Shown: positions 45,966 to 55,298 of the stretch, piece after piece
Layout: each line of letters opens with the position of its first letter
Position numbering within the stretch: position 1 is the first letter of the stretch
Assembly (NCBI GenBank): GCA_029058745.1
Contig: JAIDXM010000020.1
Coordinates: 16,553-80,552 of the forward strand
Source: Muribaculaceae bacterium
Lineage (GTDB): Bacteria; Bacteroidota; Bacteroidia; Bacteroidales; Muribaculaceae
Direction of reading: 5' to 3'
Length of the DNA: 64,000 nucleotides
The notes under the pieces: generated by a model
Told to the model about the DNA's origin: nothing
Database searches by the model: none
What the model saw: the letters and a program-made list of their open reading frames with translations, nothing else
Program-made: the position numbers and the translations under genes

Positions 45966-48818
45966 ATGAATAAAAGAAATAACATCATATTTCCTGTGGT
46001 ATTGTCGCTTTGTCTCGCGCCATCGGCATATTCGCAGGAAGCCGAAACGACTGTGGCGACCGATTCCCTCAAGGGGAAAGTTCAGCTCCCCTTCCGCGCC
46101 GTTGACGAGGCGGATGTGCTTGGCGGTGTCTCTTCAGTGAATGTGGCTGACCTTGAGAAGAAGAGCTATTCCACCTATAGTCTTGCCAACATGCAGAGCC
46201 TTGTGACCGGCTACAACGGTCAGCTCTGGGACATGGGCAACGCCTTGGTGCTTGTGGATGGAGTGCCTCGCGACGCCGACAATATCCTTCCCCAGGAGAT
46301 TGAGTCAATCTCATTCCTGAAGGGGGCGCAGGCGGTGGTGCTTTACGGCAGCATGGCCTCGAAGGGTGCGATTCTCATCACAACCAAGAGAGGAAACACC
46401 GACGGACTGAGAGTCAACGTGCGTGGCATCGCCACCTTGTTTGTCCCGAAGTCATACACCAACTATCTTGGGGCCGCCGAATATATGACCCTCTACAACG
46501 AGGCTCGTGCCAACGACGGGCTGTCGGCGGCTTTTTCTCCCGAAGAAATATATAATTATGCGTCGGGAATCAATCCGTGGCGTTACCCTGACATCAATTT
46601 CTTTTCCCAGGATTATGTCAAGAGCCATTATATGAAATATGAGGGACAGGCGGAGTTCCGAGGTGGCGGCAAGTTCGCTCAGTTCTATGCTCTTGTCGGC
46701 ATCAACCACACTAATAGCGTGATTAATTTCGGAGAGGGTAAGAATAACGGCTCCACACGTCTCAATGTCAGGGGCAACATCGACCTTAATCTCAATGAGT
46801 GGGTGACGGGATGGGTTAACACCAGCGCGACTTTCTACGACAACCGTTACGACCGGTCTGACTTCTGGGCACAGTCGGCTGTGATGCGTCCCACTGTTCC
46901 GGGAACCAATCCGCTAGTGCCGTTGATTCCGATAGCCGCCATAGAGGATAGTGACGAGAACAGTTGGATACTCGCAAATAACGCGAAGTATATAATTGAC
47001 GGGAAATATCTTCTCGGAGGCACACAGGAGAACCAGACCAACCCGTTCGCGGCCATGTATGCGGCGGGATATGCAAAGCAGACCACCCGTCAGCTCCAGT
47101 TTGACGCCGGAGTGAGAGTCAATCTCACCAAAGCGGTTGAGGGTCTTTCCTTCACGGCACGCGGCGCTGTCGATTACAACACGGGCTATGTGACCTCCAT
47201 TGAGAACGAGTATGCCGTATATCAGGCCACCTGGACTCATTACGGCGGCAAGGATGTGATAGCCGGACTTACAAAGTATGGCAAAGACCTTAGCACAGGA
47301 ACCCAAAAAGTCGGTGCGTCATCGGAACGCCAGACAATGATGTTCACCGGTCAGTTTGACTATAAGCGAGCATTCGGTGACGTTCACAATATCGATGCCA
47401 CCCTCGTTGGACATATCTATAAGAGAAGCCTCACAGGTCGCTATCACAGCAAGACGAACGCCAGCGTGGCGTTGCGTGCGGCCTATAACTATGACTCCCG
47501 TTATTATGCGGAGTTCAACGGGGCTATCAACCATTCGTCGGCTCTCGCTCCGGGACACCGCGACGGATTCTCCCCTGTAGGAAGCATAGGCTGGAGACTC
47601 AGCAAGGAGGAATGGCTGAAAGACTCCCCTGTGGTTGACGAACTACGCGTAAACGCTACCTACGGTCAAATTCTCCAGGACATTGACATAACAGGCGACA
47701 TTACAGATGAGGATTTTGATTCCCGCTATTATCTGTGGGACACCAAATTCACTGCCGATGGCAATTATTGGTCGTGGAGCGACGGCTCGACAGGAGGACA
47801 GCAGACGTTCCTATCGACCCAAGGAGGCAACCGGGAGCTTACTTTCGTGAAGCGCAGGGAGTTCAATGTCGGAATTGATGGTTCGCTGTGGAAGGGAGCC
47901 TTGAGGTTTAACGGAAGTTTCTTCACTACTGATGTCGATGGGCTTCCCGTGAAGGCTTCTACACTCTATCCGAGCTATTTCGCCACATATTATCCCCAGA
48001 GTTCATTTGTGCCATGGATTAACTATAACAAACAGCGCATCAGCGGATTCGATTTCGGAGCGAGCGGAAAGATGGATTTCGGCCAGTTTGAACTTGAAAT
48101 CGGTGCCAATGTGATGTATGCCAAGCGCAAGAACCTCAAGATTAGCGAAAACGTGGAATACGACTGGCTTCGCACTGAGGGTGCCAACAGCGATGCTCTC
48201 AGAGGCTATCACTGTCTCGGATTCTTCCAGAGCGAGGAGGAAATTGCCGGGAGCGCCGTAATCAACAACAACACAAGGCCTGGCGACCTGAAATATCAGG
48301 ATATGAACAATGACGGCATAATCGACTACCGTGATATGGTTGAGATCGGCAGCTGGTCGAGTCCATGGACATATGGCCTCAATCTTACGGCACGCTACAA
48401 AGGTTTCACGCTTTTTGTGGCAGGCACAGGCAATGCCGGAGGAACCGCTGTCAAGGACAACAAGTCGGCCTGGGTGTATGGCGACGGCAAATATTCTGAC
48501 ATTGTCCGCGGTCGATGGACAAAGGAGACCGCCGCCACCGCCACATATCCGCGTCTTACAACCCAAGGTGGAGATCTCAACTTCGTGACATCCGATTTCT
48601 GGACATTCTCATCGGATGCCTTCTATCTAAACCAGGTGCAGCTCACCTATGATTTCCCCGACAGGTGGTTTGACTCTAAATTTGTAAAAGGTCTTCAGCT
48701 TTTTGTAAACGGCAACGACCTGCTTACGATTAGCAAAGAGCGGAAGTACCGCGAGACCGCTGTGGGTGCCATGCCTCAGACAAGGTCTTATAATTTTGGC
48801 GTAAAAGTTAATTTTTAA
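45966..48818 (+). CDS. xusC: Second SusC-like transporter (XusC), short plug and no TonB-box-like motif
   Basis: This 950-residue TonB-dependent protein is shorter than XusA. After a signal peptide (1-23) it goes almost directly to the plug. It lacks the CarboxypepD_reg-like domain, and at the position of VVVGYG it has VQLPFR (about 39-44). The plug lacks the usual S-I-R-I-R-G segment; it continues from a MQSLVTGYNGQLWDMG segment into LVLVDGVPRDADNI (about 95-108). The barrel and C-terminal strand FGVKVNF are intact. By position it corresponds to XusC of Prevotella. Whether it works alone or with XusA is not known. xusD follows 14 bp downstream. Confidence 0.9.
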   Translation: MNKRNNIIFPVVLSLCLAPSAYSQEAETTVATDSLKGKVQLPFRAVDEADVLGGVSSVNVADLEKKSYSTYSLANMQSLVTGYNGQLWDMGNALVLVDGVPRDADNILPQEIESISFLKGAQAVVLYGSMASKGAILITTKRGNTDGLRVNVRGIATLFVPKSYTNYLGAAEYMTLYNEARANDGLSAAFSPEEIYNYASGINPWRYPDINFFSQDYVKSHYMKYEGQAEFRGGGKFAQFYALVGINHTNSVINFGEGKNNGSTRLNVRGNIDLNLNEWVTGWVNTSATFYDNRYDRSDFWAQSAVMRPTVPGTNPLVPLIPIAAIEDSDENSWILANNAKYIIDGKYLLGGTQENQTNPFAAMYAAGYAKQTTRQLQFDAGVRVNLTKAVEGLSFTARGAVDYNTGYVTSIENEYAVYQATWTHYGGKDVIAGLTKYGKDLSTGTQKVGASSERQTMMFTGQFDYKRAFGDVHNIDATLVGHIYKRSLTGRYHSKTNASVALRAAYNYDSRYYAEFNGAINHSSALAPGHRDGFSPVGSIGWRLSKEEWLKDSPVVDELRVNATYGQILQDIDITGDITDEDFDSRYYLWDTKFTADGNYWSWSDGSTGGQQTFLSTQGGNRELTFVKRREFNVGIDGSLWKGALRFNGSFFTTDVDGLPVKASTLYPSYFATYYPQSSFVPWINYNKQRISGFDFGASGKMDFGQFELEIGANVMYAKRKNLKISENVEYDWLRTEGANSDALRGYHCLGFFQSEEEIAGSAVINNNTRPGDLKYQDMNNDGIIDYRDMVEIGSWSSPWTYGLNLTARYKGFTLFVAGTGNAGGTAVKDNKSAWVYGDGKYSDIVRGRWTKETAATATYPRLTTQGGDLNFVTSDFWTFSSDAFYLNQVQLTYDFPDRWFDSKFVKGLQLFVNGNDLLTISKERKYRETAVGAMPQTRSYNFGVKVNF

Positions 48819-48832
48819 AAACTGACAGACAC

Positions 48833-50590
48833 ATGAAAAAATCAATTATAGCAGGTATGCTCGTGCTGGTTTCCGGATGCTTCGTGGCTTGCGACGATGT
48901 GTTTGAGCCGGTGGTGGAGAACAATCTCCCGATTGACTTCCTTGAGCAGAACTCGTCATATGCTGAGAATCTTCTCGGTGTGGCCTATACATATCTGGCC
49001 AACAGCACCGGGTATGCTATGAATGAGCCTGCCACAGACGACGCAGTCAGCAACGATGCCGGCAATTCCTGGCGTCAGATAGCGGAGGGACGATGGACAT
49101 CATCCAACAATCCGGCCAACCGTTGGGAGAATTGCCGTAGCGGCATCCAGTATTGTAATCTTTTCCTCGCTAATGTTGAGAGAGTCACATGGGCAAAAGA
49201 CGAGGAGGCCAACAAGCTCTTCCATGACCGTTTCATAGGGGAGGCCTATGGATTGAGGGCTTTCCATATGTTTCTTCTTCTCCAGGCTCACGCCGGAAAG
49301 GACAATGCCGGAGAGTTGCTTGGGATTCCGTTGGTGACGGAGCCTGAGGGAGAAGGCAGCGACTTCAATTTGCCGCGAAACACCCTCAAGGAGTGTCTTG
49401 CCGCCATGAACTCCGACATCGAAATGGCATTGAAGTATCTTCCTGAAGAATATGGCTCCTCCTATTTCGAGAATCTGCGCGACCGCTATCCCGGAGTCTC
49501 CGCCGGCAATCTTGAGAGGGTGTTCGGAGAGAAATTCAAGGGGCGTATGTGTGGCCGCATTCTTGAGGGTGTGAAAGCGCGGGCGTCGCTGATGGCGGCG
49601 AGTCCGGCGTTCGAGGGGAGCGGCGTCACATGGGAGCAGGCGGCCGAGGATAACGCCAAGGTGCTTTCTCATGTGGGCGGTGTCGAGGGTCTTGACCCCA
49701 CCGGTGCGGCATGGTATTCTGACTCAGCGATTGAGAACTATGCGTCGGGACAGTGCCCTCCGGAGGTGATGTGGCGCTCCGAGCTCGTCAACAACAATGA
49801 CCTGGAGAAGGAGCATTTCCCTCCGACACTTTATGGAAGCGGACGCATGAATCCCACACAGAACCTTGTGGATGCGTTCCCGATGGCTAACGGATATCCC
49901 ATATCCGACTCCAACAGCGGCTACAACGAGTCTGACCCGTATGCCGGTCGCGATCCCCGCCTTTCATTGTATATTCTCTGCAACGGCATGAAAGCCGGAC
50001 ATGAGAACACTGTGATATATACGGCCGCAGACGGCACCACCAACGACGGGCTTGGCAAGATTTCCACTTCAACCCGCACCGGATATTACATGAAGAAGCT
50101 TCTCAATCAGAACGTAAGCTGTAATTCCGCGTCGCAGGTGAACAGGAAGCATTATACAGCGCGCATGCGATACACAGAATTTTTCCTTAACTATGCGGAG
50201 GCTGCCAATGAGGCCTGGGGCCCTATGGGCACAGGCACGTCAGGATATTCGGCCTACGATGTTATAAAGGAAATCAGACACCGTGCCGGGGTGGGGCTTG
50301 AAAACGATGACGCTTATCTGGAGAGCATAAAAGGCGACAAGGACGCCATGCGTGCACTGATTCGCAATGAGCGGCGACTTGAACTCTGTTTCGAGGGATT
50401 CCGCTTTTTTGACCTGCGCCGTTGGAAGTCGGAACTTAACGAGACAGCGAAAGGGGTCAGCATAGAAAACGGTGTCTTCAATGTGATAAACGTGGAGAGC
50501 CGCAATTTCCGCGACTATATGATCTATTGCCCGATTCCCAACTCAGAGGTGTTGAAATACAGCAATCTAAAGCAGAATGCCGGATGGTGA
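48833..50590 (+). CDS. xusD: Second SusD-like surface lipoprotein (XusD)
   Basis: The 585-residue SusD-like lipoprotein has a signal sequence with two possible lipoboxes (VSGC16 or FVAC20). The SusD N-terminal TPR-like part includes GEAYGLRAFHMFLLLQAHAG (about 138-157), and the RagB/SusD C-terminal part has the pattern YTEFFLNYAEAANEAWG (about 448-464) and LIRNERRLELCFEGFRFFDLRRW (about 509-531). It is the partner of XusC, as the gene begins 14 bp after it. XusB and XusD share little beyond the family pattern, suggesting different glycan preferences; this is inference. Confidence 0.92.
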   Translation: MKKSIIAGMLVLVSGCFVACDDVFEPVVENNLPIDFLEQNSSYAENLLGVAYTYLANSTGYAMNEPATDDAVSNDAGNSWRQIAEGRWTSSNNPANRWENCRSGIQYCNLFLANVERVTWAKDEEANKLFHDRFIGEAYGLRAFHMFLLLQAHAGKDNAGELLGIPLVTEPEGEGSDFNLPRNTLKECLAAMNSDIEMALKYLPEEYGSSYFENLRDRYPGVSAGNLERVFGEKFKGRMCGRILEGVKARASLMAASPAFEGSGVTWEQAAEDNAKVLSHVGGVEGLDPTGAAWYSDSAIENYASGQCPPEVMWRSELVNNNDLEKEHFPPTLYGSGRMNPTQNLVDAFPMANGYPISDSNSGYNESDPYAGRDPRLSLYILCNGMKAGHENTVIYTAADGTTNDGLGKISTSTRTGYYMKKLLNQNVSCNSASQVNRKHYTARMRYTEFFLNYAEAANEAWGPMGTGTSGYSAYDVIKEIRHRAGVGLENDDAYLESIKGDKDAMRALIRNERRLELCFEGFRFFDLRRWKSELNETAKGVSIENGVFNVINVESRNFRDYMIYCPIPNSEVLKYSNLKQNAGW

Positions 50591-50617
50591 ACACCACAAA
50601 CTTAACATCAGATTCAC

Positions 50618-51691
50618 ATGAAAAAACAGACAATATCAGCAATCGCGTTGGGCATCCTGATGACAGGATGCCACAACGGTGATGCCGAATTTCCGGCCTA
50701 CGATTATCAGACTATCTATTTTGCCAAGCAGTCGCCTATACGCACAGTGACGCTTGGAGACGAGGAGTTTGTTGACAATACGCTCGACAACGAGCATGCC
50801 ATAATGATAAAGGCCGTTCTTGGAGGCGTCAACGAGAACAAGAAGGAGCGTTGGGCCACGGTTGTGGTTGACGAGTCGCTTTGCGACAACATGTACTTTT
50901 CCGACGGAAGCAAAGTGACTCCGTTGCCTGAGTCTCACTACACGATGACCACTGACCGCATAGTGATTGGAAAGAAGGAGGTGCTCGGTGGCGTGAGGGT
51001 TAATCTTACCGACGCCTTTTTCGCTGACGCGAAGAGCACAGGACTCAACTACGTGATTCCGGTGAGACTGACATCCGCGTCAGACTCCATCCTTTCCGGC
51101 AAGCCGAAAGACGGTGTGGCGGATCCCAACCGTGTAAGGAAGGATGACTGGAGCGTGGTTCCGCAGGATTACGTGCTTTATGCGGTGAAATATAAGAATC
51201 AATATCATGGCGCGTGGCTCAGTAAAGGTTCCGACAAGCTCATCCAGGATGGTGTCGAGACAGTTGTGAACCGTCAGACGGAGCTTTGGGAGAAGGCGAC
51301 GTTGCGTGAGCTTACCACCAAAAGCCTGACAAAGTGTGGTTACGCTTTTTCGAAGGTTGTGCCTATTGTGGATTCCAACGGAGACAAAGGGGAGAAGACT
51401 CTTGTATGCGAGTTGATTCTCGATATTGATGCCAATGGTGTGGTGACAGTGTCATCGGAGAGTGAAGGATGTGCCGCCACAGGTAGCGGCACGTGGACCT
51501 ACAAGGGTGAACCCAAGGCCTGGGGGGACAAGGACAGAGATCTCCTGAAACTGTCTTACGACTACACGATAGAGTATGTAAAGAATGAGCAGACGGGCGA
51601 AAAAGGCGTATTCAGGCAAATCACTGAGGAGAGCCTTGTTATGCAAAGCCGTCAGAACCGTCTTGAGGAATTCTCATTCACGTTGAATTAA
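50618..51691 (+). CDS. xusE: Surface glycan-binding lipoprotein of the XusE/DUF1735 type
   Basis: The 357-residue product has a lipoprotein signal with MTGC (lipidated Cys18). The first half (about 30-180) looks like the DUF1735 beta-sandwich, with IYFAKQSPIRTVTLG; the second half, from about 188 (YALYAVKYKNQYHGAWLSKG), resembles DUF5627-like domains. These domains occur in surface glycan-binding proteins of polysaccharide loci. No catalytic residues are recognised. Position between XusD and the GH10 gene matches XusE, a hypothetical of the Prevotella cluster, so a xylan-binding role is inferred. Confidence 0.83.
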   Translation: MKKQTISAIALGILMTGCHNGDAEFPAYDYQTIYFAKQSPIRTVTLGDEEFVDNTLDNEHAIMIKAVLGGVNENKKERWATVVVDESLCDNMYFSDGSKVTPLPESHYTMTTDRIVIGKKEVLGGVRVNLTDAFFADAKSTGLNYVIPVRLTSASDSILSGKPKDGVADPNRVRKDDWSVVPQDYVLYAVKYKNQYHGAWLSKGSDKLIQDGVETVVNRQTELWEKATLRELTTKSLTKCGYAFSKVVPIVDSNGDKGEKTLVCELILDIDANGVVTVSSESEGCAATGSGTWTYKGEPKAWGDKDRDLLKLSYDYTIEYVKNEQTGEKGVFRQITEESLVMQSRQNRLEEFSFTLN

Positions 51692-51708
51692 CCTATAAGC
51701 CGCCGATA

Positions 51709-53916
51709 ATGAAAAACAATCAGAAAATATCAATGATGGCTCTCGCTGGCATTGTGTTGGCCGGATGTGCCGACAGTAATATCGACCTATATCAGGTGGA
51801 TAAGCCGCAGAGCATAGCCGATTATGAATATCTGGACGCATATGGTTCACTCAAGGAATATATCGACAGAGGAAAACATCCGGGATTCCTGTTGGGTTCT
51901 GGGGTGAGCGCCACCGATTACATCAACAAGACGCTCGCCTACCGTGTGACAAACGCCAATTTCGACCAGATGACAGCCGGTAACGAGATGAAATACGCTT
52001 CCATTGTGGCCGATGACGGGACTATGAATTTCTCTACGGTGGAGGCGTTTGTTGAAGCGGCCAGGGGTGCCGGGATGCAAATTTACGGCCATACGCTGTG
52101 CTGGCATGAACAGCAGAATGTGAAGTGGCTCAACAGCCTTATCGCTCCCAGGGAGATGGATGTTGACCCCGGTCAGAAAGATGAGGTTGTTGACTACACC
52201 ATGGACTATTCCAAGGCGACTTCATACAGCTTCTGGGCTCCAGACGAGGTGAAGGCCAACATATCGATTAATCCGGCAGACGGATGTTTTGAACTTGTCA
52301 ACAGTGAAGCCTCCGATAACTGGATGGTGCAGTATCATGTTGCCAATGAAGTGCCGATTGTAAAGGACAAGGCCTACAAGCTTAAAATCATGGTCAGAGG
52401 TACGGGCGAGGGGATATTGTCGTGTAAGGTCGGCGACTGGGGCGGCGGACCCGAATTCAAGGTGCCATTCTCAACCGAATGGGAGGAGCAGGTGATCGAT
52501 TTTACATCCCAGACCGATGGAGGCTTCGTGCTTCTTCAATCAGGTCAGTTTGTCGGTACTCTCCAGATCCGTTATGTGGAAATCAGTCATCTTGAGACTC
52601 CTGTCATGAAGGTGTATTATCCACTTATCTCCGGAGGAGACGCCGAGGACGGAGAATGCGACGGCTTGATTTCCCGTATGCCAGGACTCGGAGACTCTCC
52701 CGCAAAGGTGGTTGATGACCCGGAAGGCACTGGCAAGGTGTATGCCGCGGAATATAATTCCAACCCGGCAGAGACATATGACGCCCAGTTCTTCATAAAG
52801 TCGAATACTGTGCTCAATGAAGGTGACAGGGTAAGAGTGTCTTTCCGTTATCGATGCACCGATGCCCGCAATATAGATACGCAGGCACATGGCGCGCCCG
52901 GAGAGTATCATCATTATGCATTTATCGGCACTTTGAACGCCACCACATCATGGCAGGAACACGGCTGGACAGGTGCTATCACCGCAGATCAAGCCAAGGA
53001 TGGAGGATGCCAGTCGATAGCGTTCAACCTTTCGTCAGCTCCGACAGGAGGTTTCTTCTATATCGACGATGTTAAGTTTGAGATTGAGAAGAGCGCTAAT
53101 TCCATAGAACTCACACCCGAAGAGAAGTCCCAGGTGTTGACCGACGAGATGGAACGTTGGGTGAAAGGTATGATGGAGGCGACTAAGGGTTATGTGACGG
53201 CTTGGGATGTTGTCAATGAGGCCATCTCGGGAGGACCGTGGGGCCAGCGTTACGACCTCCAGCATGCGGCTACAGAGTCTGGCGACGTGTCGAACAAGTT
53301 CTATTGGCAGGATTACCTTGGTGATAATTTCGCACGTGTACCTATCAGGTTTGCCCGCCAATATTTCGAGGAAAATGGTGGGAATCCTGCCGATCTCAAG
53401 CTTTTCATCAACGACTATAACCTTGAAAGCGATTGGGACGACAACCAGAAACTGAAAAGCCTCATACAATGGATTGAGCAATGGGAAAGCGATGGAGTCA
53501 CCAAGATTGACGGTATCGGAAGCCAGATGCACATCAGCTATCATCTCAACCCTGCCACCCAAAGGAGCAAGGAAGAGCATATCGTCAAGATGTTTAAGCT
53601 TATGGCCGAAACGGGCAAGCTCGTGAGAATCACTGAGCTTGACATGGGCATCTGCGATGAGAACGGCAACTCCATAAAGACCGCCGACGTGACATTGGAG
53701 CAACACAAGCTTATGGCGGAGCATTACAAATGGATTGTCGGGAAATATTTCGAGATTGTTCCGGTGGCTCAGCAATATGGCATATGCCATTGGGCGCAGA
53801 CAGACAGCCCTGACGATTCTGGATGGCGTGGCGGTGAGCCGATTGGCCTATGGAATCTTGACTTCCAGCGCAAGCCTGCCTATGGAGGTTTCGCTGATGG
53901 CCTTAAGGAGAATTGA
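51709..53916 (+). CDS. xyn10C: GH10 endo-xylanase with carbohydrate-binding modules inserted in the barrel (Xyn10C-like)
   Basis: This 735-residue surface lipoprotein (VLAGC, Cys20) is an endo-beta-1,4-xylanase of GH10. The catalytic barrel is split: the first part runs from about 50 to 145 and contains GHTLCWHEQQN; the second runs from about 480. The acid/base Glu is E504 (WDVVNEA) and the nucleophile is E643 (ITELDMG). Between them, about 155-465, lie two jelly-roll modules of the CBM4 type. This insertion layout is known from Prevotella Xyn10C and Bacteroides BACOVA_04390. The enzyme likely cuts xylan on the cell surface for XusA-D. Confidence 0.92.
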   Translation: MKNNQKISMMALAGIVLAGCADSNIDLYQVDKPQSIADYEYLDAYGSLKEYIDRGKHPGFLLGSGVSATDYINKTLAYRVTNANFDQMTAGNEMKYASIVADDGTMNFSTVEAFVEAARGAGMQIYGHTLCWHEQQNVKWLNSLIAPREMDVDPGQKDEVVDYTMDYSKATSYSFWAPDEVKANISINPADGCFELVNSEASDNWMVQYHVANEVPIVKDKAYKLKIMVRGTGEGILSCKVGDWGGGPEFKVPFSTEWEEQVIDFTSQTDGGFVLLQSGQFVGTLQIRYVEISHLETPVMKVYYPLISGGDAEDGECDGLISRMPGLGDSPAKVVDDPEGTGKVYAAEYNSNPAETYDAQFFIKSNTVLNEGDRVRVSFRYRCTDARNIDTQAHGAPGEYHHYAFIGTLNATTSWQEHGWTGAITADQAKDGGCQSIAFNLSSAPTGGFFYIDDVKFEIEKSANSIELTPEEKSQVLTDEMERWVKGMMEATKGYVTAWDVVNEAISGGPWGQRYDLQHAATESGDVSNKFYWQDYLGDNFARVPIRFARQYFEENGGNPADLKLFINDYNLESDWDDNQKLKSLIQWIEQWESDGVTKIDGIGSQMHISYHLNPATQRSKEEHIVKMFKLMAETGKLVRITELDMGICDENGNSIKTADVTLEQHKLMAEHYKWIVGKYFEIVPVAQQYGICHWAQTDSPDDSGWRGGEPIGLWNLDFQRKPAYGGFADGLKEN

Positions 53917-53948
53917 ATTCATGAAGCCTTTGAGGGCGGCGCATATCG

Positions 53949-54032
53949 GATGCCTGCCCATTGGTCAGGCATCAATTGAATATGATGTTATCCATAGAGT
54001 CCGGAGGCGATGTCTCTATTGTCTCCGGACTC
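53949..54032 (+). promoter_or_regulatory. Two hairpins between xyn10C and the CBM protein gene
   Basis: Hairpin one is GATGCCTG/CAGGCATC (53949-53956, 53966-53973); hairpin two is GAGTCCGGAG/CTCCGGACTC (53997-54006, 54023-54032). Both are perfect and lie in a 143-bp gap. Neither is followed by a T run, so they may control transcript stability or partial termination, not full termination. Confidence 0.6.
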
Positions 54033-54059
54033 ATTTCAAACAAATAAATCTTTACAGAC

Positions 54060-55127
54060 ATGAAAAAATTTTTACTTTCGATTGCAACCGGTCTTTTGGC
54101 AGTAAGTGCGAATGCTGAGGCATTGGTGGATTATGAAATAGACTTTGCCGAACAGGCTAAGTTCCCGTTCTATGTGATGGGTTATGAGCCTCAGATTGTG
54201 GATGGGGTGCTCAAGGCCGAATATCCTGGAGAATGGTATCAGTTCTTCATCGGCGACCAGATTCAGACTGTAGTCGGGAAAGACTATACGGCGACAGTGA
54301 GAATAAAGGCCTCCCAGGCCGGCGCGCTTACCCTCAACATGGGTTGGGGCTGGGGAGAAGGGGAGGTTATCAATTCCAGCGTGAATGCCACGGAAGAGTG
54401 GCAGGATGTAAAGACGGTTTTCCAAAGTATAGGAGGCACGAATTGCAATCTTGTGCTCCAGCCAGGCAACCATGAGGGAGTCATAGAGATTGCATGGGTC
54501 AAAGTCTCTCACGACGAGGAAGGTATTGCGATTCCGACTCCTGATGAAGGAGATGTGCTTGCGTCCTATTTCGACAGTAACGGAGAGACATTCGGAGGAT
54601 GGGGAGCCTCTTTTGAGAACGTTGAGGAAGAAGGGAAACCTTGCTTGAAGATTTCGAATGAAGAAGCTAAGGATGAGTGGGCCGTACAGTTCGCGATTGA
54701 CAGGGCGTATGAACCCGGCACAACCTATTATCTGAATTTCGATGTGAAAGGCACTCCTTTTAAGGGAATCTCGACTGAGTTCCAATGTCAGGATGGTTAT
54801 GTCGGATGCGGTAGAATGAGCAAATTCGATGTCACAGACGAATGGACAAACGTCACCATCTATGGAGAGGCATTGAAGTCGGGAGACAAAGAACCGGACC
54901 GTATGGTGTGCAGTGTTGGGAAATATGTGGGCACAATGTATATCTCCAATGTGAAGCTTTACACCGCCAGGACATCCGGTGCGGAAGAGGTTGTCGCTCC
55001 CCGGGAGAACCGTGTGGTGGTCTATAACCTTCAGGGTATAAAAGTGCTTGAAAGTGACGACACCTCTCTCCTTGACACACTTCCCGGTGGAATCTATATC
55101 GTGAATGGAAAGAAGATAGCCTTCTGA
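54060..55127 (+). CDS. Secreted protein of two CBM-like modules with T9SS-type tail
   Basis: This 355-residue protein has a signal peptide (about 1-19, no lipobox) and two successive jelly-roll domains that resemble CBM4/9-type carbohydrate-binding modules: about 20-165 (GEWYQFFIGDQ, NLVLQPGNHEG) and about 170-305 (WAVQFAIDRAYEPGTTYYLNFDVKG). No glycosidase or esterase active site is found. The C-terminal 45 residues (about 311-355) resemble a type A T9SS sorting domain, with VVVYNLQGIKV and LPGGIYIVNGKKI. A non-enzymatic xylan-binding protein delivered by SprA is proposed. It may be expressed with xyn10C or separately because two hairpins precede it and a terminator follows. Confidence 0.72.
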   Translation: MKKFLLSIATGLLAVSANAEALVDYEIDFAEQAKFPFYVMGYEPQIVDGVLKAEYPGEWYQFFIGDQIQTVVGKDYTATVRIKASQAGALTLNMGWGWGEGEVINSSVNATEEWQDVKTVFQSIGGTNCNLVLQPGNHEGVIEIAWVKVSHDEEGIAIPTPDEGDVLASYFDSNGETFGGWGASFENVEEEGKPCLKISNEEAKDEWAVQFAIDRAYEPGTTYYLNFDVKGTPFKGISTEFQCQDGYVGCGRMSKFDVTDEWTNVTIYGEALKSGDKEPDRMVCSVGKYVGTMYISNVKLYTARTSGAEEVVAPRENRVVVYNLQGIKVLESDDTSLLDTLPGGIYIVNGKKIAF

Positions 55128-55168
55128 TTATTAAGTTTGTGTAAATGATAGTTTGATTGACAATGTCT

Positions 55169-55221
55169 CCGGAGAGGGGACAGGATGTGATCGTGTTCAT
55201 CCAGAACCTCTCCGGTTTTCT
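55169..55221 (+). terminator. Terminator after the CBM protein gene
   Basis: CCGGAGAGG (55169-55177) pairs with CCTCTCCGG (55207-55215) around a 29-base loop and is followed by TTTTCTC. It lies 40 bp after the stop and would end the long xus transcript. Confidence 0.65.
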
Positions 55222-55298
55222 CATTCCCATAAGAATCCATAGACTTTGAAGTGTTCATTTCTGCCCTTGATAAAGATATAACCCTAATAACAGAATAA

